From JBDKJS01 sp039806065 (GTDB lineage: Bacteria > Bacteroidota > Bacteroidia > AKYH767-A > 2013-40CM-41-45): a DNA stretch of 10,499 nt. Below are positions 6,329-10,499 of the stretch, in pieces. The stretch is taken from positions 1 through 10,499 of the forward strand of contig JBDKJS010000036.1 of NCBI GenBank assembly GCA_039806065.1. Direction: 5' to 3'. Position 1 is the first letter of the stretch. Each line of letters begins with the position of its first letter. The translations under genes and the position numbers were made by a program. The notes beneath the pieces were generated by a model. That model was given only the letters and a program-made list of their open reading frames with translations, was not told the origin of the DNA and did no database searches.

Positions 6329-8092
6329 TTAATTGTATAAATTATCAATTTCCGATTTAAATTCCTTTCCTATAAACTTTCTCTTCAATTTTAGTGTGGG
6401 GGTCAGTTGACCTCCATCAATGGTCCATTCCTTTTCTAATAGGGCTATCTTTTTCACTTGTTCTGTTTGTCCAAAATTTTTATTTAGCCTTTCTACCTCC
6501 TGCCATATTCTTTCTTTTACTTCGGCTGTTTTAACTAGTTCGGCTGCGGTGGTTGCTTTGATTCCCTTTTCTTTAGCCCAAGCTGTAACAAAGGGCATGG
6601 CAGGCACAATGAGGGCAGCTGCATACTTTTGATTTTCTCCTACTACCATTATTTGCTCTATAAAATTGCTTTCCTTAAACTTGTTTTCCAATGCTTGTGG
6701 GGCTATGTATTTACCTCCTGATGTTTTAAAAATCTCTTTCTTCCGATCGGTAATTTTTAAAAACCGTTGATCTACTAGGGTTCCTATATCGCCTGTGTGA
6801 AACCATCCTTCCCGGTCAATGACCTCTGAGGTAAGTTGCGGCTGCTTGTAGTAACCCATCATTACGTTAGGTCCTTTGCAAAGTATCTCACCATCATCGG
6901 CAAATTTTACAGTTACTCCTTCTATCACAGGCCCTACCGTGCCGAAGCAAATACTATCTGGCTCAAAATTATTGACTGCTATTACGGGGGAAGTTTCTGT
7001 AAGCCCATAACCTTCAAGCACAGGAATATTGGCAGCCCAAAAAATTCGCGCCAATCGTGGTTGCAAGGCTGCACCTCCACTTACTATTGCTTTTACATTC
7101 CCTCCCAATGCTTCGCGCCACTTGCTAAAAATTAATTTATTCGCTAGCGTTAATTGCACATCATACAACCATCCCATGGAGCTGCGCTTGTCATATCGCA
7201 AGCCTAGATCAACCGCCCAGAAAAATAAACCACGCTTAACCCCTGTTAATGCCTTGCCTTTTTCCATTATTTTATCAAATACTTTTTCGAGCAAACGCGG
7301 CACACAGCTAAAAATGTTGGGCTGCAATTCCTTTATATTATCCGATATTTTATCAAGGCTTTCGGCATAGTAAACCGTAAATCCAAGATAGGCATATAGG
7401 TAGGTGAGTATGCGTTCATAAGAATGGCAGAGTGGCAAAAAACTGAGCGCTACTGATGCCGGTGGTTGATGCGTGAGATTGCGCACCGCCCAAACATTGC
7501 TAACCAAATTGCGATGTGATAGCATTACCCCTTTTGGATTGCCTGTAGTACCTGAAGTGTAAATGAGTGTACATAAATCACTTTCTAAAACTGCGGCCTT
7601 GCTTGCTGCCAATGCTGATGGGTTAGCTGATGCTGCTCCCAATTCTATGAGTGTGCTGTAATGAACGGCTTGCGGTAGGTGATCAAAAGTGTAAATGGCG
7701 GTTAGATTGCTGCACTGGTCTTTTATAGCAGTTATTTTACGAAACAATGACTCGTCCGAAACAAAACATAATTTAGCTCCACTGTCATTAAGAATATAGG
7801 TAAACTCACTTTCACTAAGAGTGGTATAAATGGGTGTATTGACCACTCCAAGTTGCGCCATGGCCATGTCCATGTAATTCCACTCGGGTCTATTGTTGCT
7901 AATCATGGCCACTGTATCTCCCTTGCTTAATCCCATTTTGAGCAGTGCATAGCTCAGTTTGTTAATGGTATCAATGGCTTGGTCAATGCTACATGCCTGC
8001 CACTTGCCAGCTTGCTTACTTCCTAAAAAAGGAATTTGCGGATATTGCTGTTGCCGGTAGTACAAAATGTCGAAGGTGCGTGATAGTTGCAT
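6329..8092 (-). CDS. Long-chain fatty acid--CoA ligase (AMP-forming acyl-CoA synthetase)
   Basis: Activates fatty acids with ATP to acyl-AMP and then acyl-CoA, the entry step to beta-oxidation. The 587-residue protein has the full adenylate-forming fold. It has the P-loop motif LIYTSGTTGNPKGVML at 177-191 and SFLPLCHSYER at 217-227, which points to the FAA1-like long-chain group. GYGLTETSPV follows at 361-370, then the ATP-binding aspartate in GWFHTGDIG (429-437) and the hinge region DRKKEIFKTSGGKYIAP at 449-465. The likely catalytic lysine is Lys568 in LTPTLKLKR. No signal peptide or membrane segment is seen. It is the first gene of the operon with the FadN-type gene and is divergent from the flavoprotein gene across 107 bp. 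I leave the symbol blank because several paralogues usually exist and the closest named relative is not clear. Confidence 0.94.
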   Translation of the reverse strand: MQLSRTFDILYYRQQQYPQIPFLGSKQAGKWQACSIDQAIDTINKLSYALLKMGLSKGDTVAMISNNRPEWNYMDMAMAQLGVVNTPIYTTLSESEFTYILNDSGAKLCFVSDESLFRKITAIKDQCSNLTAIYTFDHLPQAVHYSTLIELGAASANPSALAASKAAVLESDLCTLIYTSGTTGNPKGVMLSHRNLVSNVWAVRNLTHQPPASVALSFLPLCHSYERILTYLYAYLGFTVYYAESLDKISDNIKELQPNIFSCVPRLLEKVFDKIMEKGKALTGVKRGLFFWAVDLGLRYDKRSSMGWLYDVQLTLANKLIFSKWREALGGNVKAIVSGGAALQPRLARIFWAANIPVLEGYGLTETSPVIAVNNFEPDSICFGTVGPVIEGVTVKFADDGEILCKGPNVMMGYYKQPQLTSEVIDREGWFHTGDIGTLVDQRFLKITDRKKEIFKTSGGKYIAPQALENKFKESNFIEQIMVVGENQKYAAALIVPAMPFVTAWAKEKGIKATTAAELVKTAEVKERIWQEVERLNKNFGQTEQVKKIALLEKEWTIDGGQLTPTLKLKRKFIGKEFKSEIDNLYN

Positions 8093-8199
8093 GGGTTGAA
8101 AAAAGATATCTACAATGTAAGGATAACAATTAACTTACAATTTTTACAACGATTGGATTTATTAACATTATTTATTACAATTTTACCGAAGTATAAATT
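8093..8199. promoter_or_regulatory. Divergent intergenic region between the fatty-acid operon and the flavoprotein pair
   Basis: These 107 AT-rich bases must hold the promoters of both flanking units. On the minus strand TATCTTTT (8108-8101), seven of eight to TAnnTTTG when the fixed positions are relaxed, lies 18 bases after a TTG (8129-8127). It ends only eight bases before the synthetase ATG, so the leader would be extremely short. On the plus strand I find no clean -7 box, only AT-rich sequence before the ATG at 8200. No operator-like palindrome of a fatty-acid repressor is evident. Confidence 0.3.
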
Positions 8200-9225
8200 A
8201 TGACATCAGCTCCTTTAAACTATCGAAACGACTTGCGGTTACGTTTTCCTGTAATCATGGCCCCCATGTTTTTAGTTACCAATGAACCCATGCTCACCGC
8301 TGCCATGGATGCGGGTATTATCGCCTCATTTCCTTCCCTAAATTATAGAAAGGTAGAAGACCTCAATGCGGTGCTTGGAAGGCTAAATTCTCACAGGGCC
8401 TCTTTGAAAAATGCTTACGGCAATTTTGCAGTAAATTTAATTGTACAAAAAACCAATATCTTTTATAAAAAACATCTTGCTGCCTGTGTTGCTCATCAAG
8501 TACCGATTTATATCACTTCCTTAGGCAACCCTACCGAAACTATTCAACAAGCTCATGCCTATGGTGCCAAGGTTTATTGTGATGTTACCAATGAATTGCA
8601 TGCACAAAAATGTTTTGATGCCGGGTGCGATGGTTTCATAGCAGTATCGCAAGGGGCTGGTGGCCATGCCGGACCCAACCCCTTGCTTTTACTCATAGAA
8701 TCGCTCAAGAAAAAATTTCCGGCTAAGCCCATTTGGGCTGCGGGTGGTATTGCCACAGGCACTGGCATACTAGGGGCTATGGCTGCTGGTGCTTCAGCCG
8801 CTTATATTGGAACACGATTTATTGCAAGCACTGAGGCCGCTGTTAGCCAAGCTTATAAGGACGCCATTGTGAACAGTAAAATGGACGATATCATTATGAG
8901 TAATAGAATTAGTGGAACTCCGTGCACCATTATAAACACACCTTATGCTCAAAAAATTGGTACCACTCAAAATTGGTTTGAGCACTGGATGAGCAACAAC
9001 GCTACTACCAAAAAATATTTTAAAATGTTGGTTCAAAAAAGGGGGATGGATTGGTTAGAAAAGGCCATAAGGCCTGGGAACTATAACAGCCTTTGGTGTG
9101 CTGGCAAAAGTGTGGAACTTATTCAAAACATTCAACCTATAGCAGCCATATTACATGATATGGAAATGGAATTTAAACTAGCCATTGATGAATTAAACGC
9201 TAAATCTGCTTCATGGCTTCACTAA
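8200..9225 (+). CDS. Nitronate monooxygenase-family FMN flavoprotein
   Basis: A 341-residue TIM-barrel flavoprotein of the nitronate monooxygenase / 2-nitropropane dioxygenase family, which also includes FabK-like enoyl reductases. The N-terminal strand FPVIMAPMFLVTNEPMLTAA (16-35) is the typical FMN-contacting start. GFIAVSQGAGGHAG (145-158) carries His156, equivalent to the catalytic His of nitronate monooxygenases. WAAGGIATGTGI (179-190) and AAGASAAYIGTRFIAS (195-210) form the phosphate-binding part. The C-terminal segment WCAGKSVELI is also usual for the family. Length is typical. It is the first of two overlapping genes; the second encodes a hotdog protein. Nitroalkane oxidation is the textbook role. 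Next to acyl-CoA genes, a flavin oxidoreductase acting on a lipid-linked substrate is possible but is only inference from position. Confidence 0.88.
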   Translation: MTSAPLNYRNDLRLRFPVIMAPMFLVTNEPMLTAAMDAGIIASFPSLNYRKVEDLNAVLGRLNSHRASLKNAYGNFAVNLIVQKTNIFYKKHLAACVAHQVPIYITSLGNPTETIQQAHAYGAKVYCDVTNELHAQKCFDAGCDGFIAVSQGAGGHAGPNPLLLLIESLKKKFPAKPIWAAGGIATGTGILGAMAAGASAAYIGTRFIASTEAAVSQAYKDAIVNSKMDDIIMSNRISGTPCTIINTPYAQKIGTTQNWFEHWMSNNATTKKYFKMLVQKRGMDWLEKAIRPGNYNSLWCAGKSVELIQNIQPIAAILHDMEMEFKLAIDELNAKSASWLH

Positions 9226-9719
9226 AAAAACTTTTGGATGCGGCCAATAAATCGCCATTGAATAGGTGGATCGTCAATAGAATACTGTGGCATAAAATTC
9301 CATTCAACAAACCCCATCAACCTACCATAAGGGCTTTCCATGCTAATGGGGCAACCATTGGCCTTGCATTTAAAAAACAAAATAAGAACCACCTCAATAG
9401 CATTCACGCGTGTGCACTCATTACCTTAGCTGAATATACCTCAGGTTTGGTTTTGTTAGCTGCACTAGGCCCCAAGTCTTATAGACTCATCATGAAAAGT
9501 ATTGATGCAGTATTTCACTATCAAGCCAAAACAGATGTGATCGCGCATTTTGAATTGACTGATCAAGAAATTCAACAGATAAAAACCAGCCTCACCCATC
9601 AAGAGGCCATACTTTTGCCTTTATCGATTCCCATTTATGATCAAGCCAATCAAATAGTTTGTACTGTTAATGTAAATTGGCAATTAAAAAATTGGCAGGC
9701 TGTGAAAACAATAATTTAA
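9213..9719 (+). CDS. DUF4442-type hotdog-fold protein, possible acyl-CoA thioesterase
   Basis: A 168-residue cytoplasmic protein with no signal peptide or membrane segment. NKNHLNSIHACALITLAEYT (57-76) has the pattern of the central hotdog helix in DUF4442/PaaI-like proteins: a conserved Asn/His before a helix ending in Leu-Ala-Glu. Beta strands follow (about 92-114 and 132-157), including paired segments such as VIAHFELT and IVCTVNVNWQL. Members of the fold usually hydrolyse or bind acyl-thioesters. The catalytic residue is not certain from sequence alone. The ATG lies 13 bases inside the end of the flavoprotein gene in another frame, and no better later start exists, so the two are probably translationally coupled. 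It ends 22 bp before the convergent right-edge gene, with no clear terminator hairpin between them. Confidence 0.75.
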   Translation: MASLKKLLDAANKSPLNRWIVNRILWHKIPFNKPHQPTIRAFHANGATIGLAFKKQNKNHLNSIHACALITLAEYTSGLVLLAALGPKSYRLIMKSIDAVFHYQAKTDVIAHFELTDQEIQQIKTSLTHQEAILLPLSIPIYDQANQIVCTVNVNWQLKNWQAVKTII

Positions 9720-9741
9720 TCAGGTAGCTTGGCCTTGCCTT

Positions 9742-10499
9742 CTATTCAACCATCACCCGCTGCGACTTTTGACCAACCTGTATCAAGTACAATCCGGGGC
9801 TTAGGTCTTTTATTGACAAACGTGCATGCCCATTTTGAAACAATACCTTTTGCCTGTCTACCAATTGGCCTGTGGCATTGATCAGGCTTACCCATACCTC
9901 CTTACTGATGCTACTATTTAAAACCAAGTTGATAACATCACTCGCAGGGTTGGGGTATAAACTCAATGCTAAGGCCTTTCCTCCCAAATCATTAATACCT
10001 ATGAGACTATCGCATGCACTACCCTCCACTGCTCCCAATTCATGGTTGATGAAGACTGCTATCGTTGTTTGCAAAGGTGCAGGAATGGGATAGGTATTAA
10101 CGGTATAATCTAGGCCAGCCCCGTGCTGGTTAGGAAGGTTGATGCACGAAAAATAAGGCAAGCCAGCGATACCAACCAATATTTTATCGTCAGGGGTGGG
10201 AAACATGCTTGTAAAGTAATAAGCAGTGGGGCCATAGATGGCAGTATCTATTAAGGATACCGTGTGCACCTGATGTGTATTAAAATCGAGCTGAAATAAA
10301 CCCGATGCCTTCATGATATATACTTGACTCCCATCTGGACTTATGAGCGGCCGAAAATTTATTTCCGGCATTGGTAGTAAATTGGCTAAATATACACTAT
10401 CATAATTATAAAACAATCCGGTGCACCGGTCAAATTCCAGCAGCCCTACTCTATTTGAATCAGCAGATGACAATTGAACAAACTTATCACCACTTTTTG
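9742..10499 (-). CDS. T9SS-exported beta-propeller-like surface protein, C-terminal part (runs off right edge)
   Basis: The frame is open from the right edge to TAG at 9744-9742, giving about 251 visible codons; the real start is outside. The TTG at 10473 lies inside the frame and is not a believable start because family sequence continues upstream (SGDKFVQL). The visible part begins with propeller-like repeats: GLLEFDRCTG, then ISPDGSQVYIMKASGLFQLDF, then TPDDKILVGIAG. A segment around YFSCINLPNQHGAGLDY is typical of Bacteroidota proteins with this architecture. The last 75 residues are a T9SS type A sorting domain: LSLYPNPASDVINLVLN, then VSLINATGQLV, then LSPGLYLIQV, ending near RVMVE. This domain directs passage across the outer membrane and is normally removed or used for surface attachment. 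The substrate or ligand is unknown. It is the same protein type as the left-edge gene. Confidence 0.87.
   Translation of the reverse strand, partial: KSGDKFVQLSSADSNRVGLLEFDRCTGLFYNYDSVYLANLLPMPEINFRPLISPDGSQVYIMKASGLFQLDFNTHQVHTVSLIDTAIYGPTAYYFTSMFPTPDDKILVGIAGLPYFSCINLPNQHGAGLDYTVNTYPIPAPLQTTIAVFINHELGAVEGSACDSLIGINDLGGKALALSLYPNPASDVINLVLNSSISKEVWVSLINATGQLVDRQKVLFQNGHARLSIKDLSPGLYLIQVGQKSQRVMVE
10418..10429. repeat. 12-bp perfect palindrome inside the right-edge gene
   Basis: CCGGTGCACCGG is its own reverse complement. It encodes part of the FDRCTG turn of the propeller protein, so coding constraint may explain it. No function is indicated. Confidence 0.5.

Noticed and set aside
7029..7370. 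113-codon plus-strand frame opposite the acyl-CoA synthetase gene
   Set aside because: It is a shadow of the well-supported minus-strand gene, with no motif and no plausible start context.
8574..9036. Minus-strand frames (64 and 80 codons) opposite the flavoprotein gene
   Set aside because: They overlap the FMN-binding motifs of the real gene and have no independent support.
9720..9741. Possible bidirectional terminator between the convergent hotdog and right-edge genes
   Set aside because: The gap is 22 bp and the GGCCTTGCC stretch does not form a real inverted repeat with a T-run on either strand.
10471..10473. TTG at 10473 as the start of the right-edge gene
   Set aside because: The frame stays open to the edge and the upstream codons continue a propeller-like segment, with no signal peptide at the TTG, so it is an internal leucine.
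1..10499. A hidden defence system, CRISPR array, mobile element or RNA gene
   Set aside because: Reading both strands, I found no spaced direct repeats, transposase or integrase motifs, terminal inverted repeats, nuclease or reverse-transcriptase motifs, or tRNA/rRNA-like sequence. Nearly all the DNA is explained by the listed genes.

Overview
The window looks like a chromosomal segment of a Bacteroidota bacterium with moderate to low GC. Three observations support this. There are type IX secretion (T9SS) C-terminal sorting domains. An ECF sigma factor gene is preceded by the TGTAAC/CGTC promoter pair that I associate with Bacteroidota ECF genes. A TAnnTTTG-type -7 box lies upstream of the serine dehydratase gene. 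The lineage within the phylum cannot be fixed from this sequence; a Chitinophagales or Sphingobacteriales-like member is plausible.

Layout, left to right. At 1-498 (minus) is the N-terminal part of a secreted protein of the beta-propeller surface-protein type that runs off the left edge. Directly upstream of it, at 500-619 (minus), is an orphan tail of a T9SS sorting domain whose parent gene is missing. After an AT-rich gap comes a two-gene ECF sigma / membrane anti-sigma operon (minus, 2290 to 807) with overlapping genes. Divergent from it is a single-chain iron-sulfur L-serine ammonia-lyase gene (2435-3862, plus). Convergent with that gene is a two-gene fatty-acid operon on the minus strand, reading from 8092 to 3902: a long-chain acyl-CoA synthetase, then a FadN-type 3-hydroxyacyl-CoA dehydrogenase / enoyl-CoA hydratase fusion. 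Divergent from this operon is an overlapping pair (plus, 8200-9719): a nitronate monooxygenase-family flavoprotein and a DUF4442-type hotdog protein. At the right edge (9742-10499, minus) is the C-terminal part of a second propeller-like surface protein with an intact T9SS sorting domain.

How the genes fit together. The synthetase would activate fatty acids to acyl-CoA and FadN would carry out the hydration and dehydrogenation steps of beta-oxidation. The acyl-CoA dehydrogenase and thiolase needed to complete the cycle are not in this window. The hotdog protein could act on acyl-thioesters, so the divergent pair may also belong to acyl-CoA metabolism, although this is inferred only from position. 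The sigma/anti-sigma pair probably senses an envelope or periplasmic signal and autoregulates. Its other targets are not visible here.

I found no tRNA, rRNA, CRISPR array, insertion sequence or recognisable defence system. Most of the window is ordinary core metabolism. The most unusual features are the orphan sorting-domain tail, the clear ECF promoter and the flavoprotein-hotdog gene pair.
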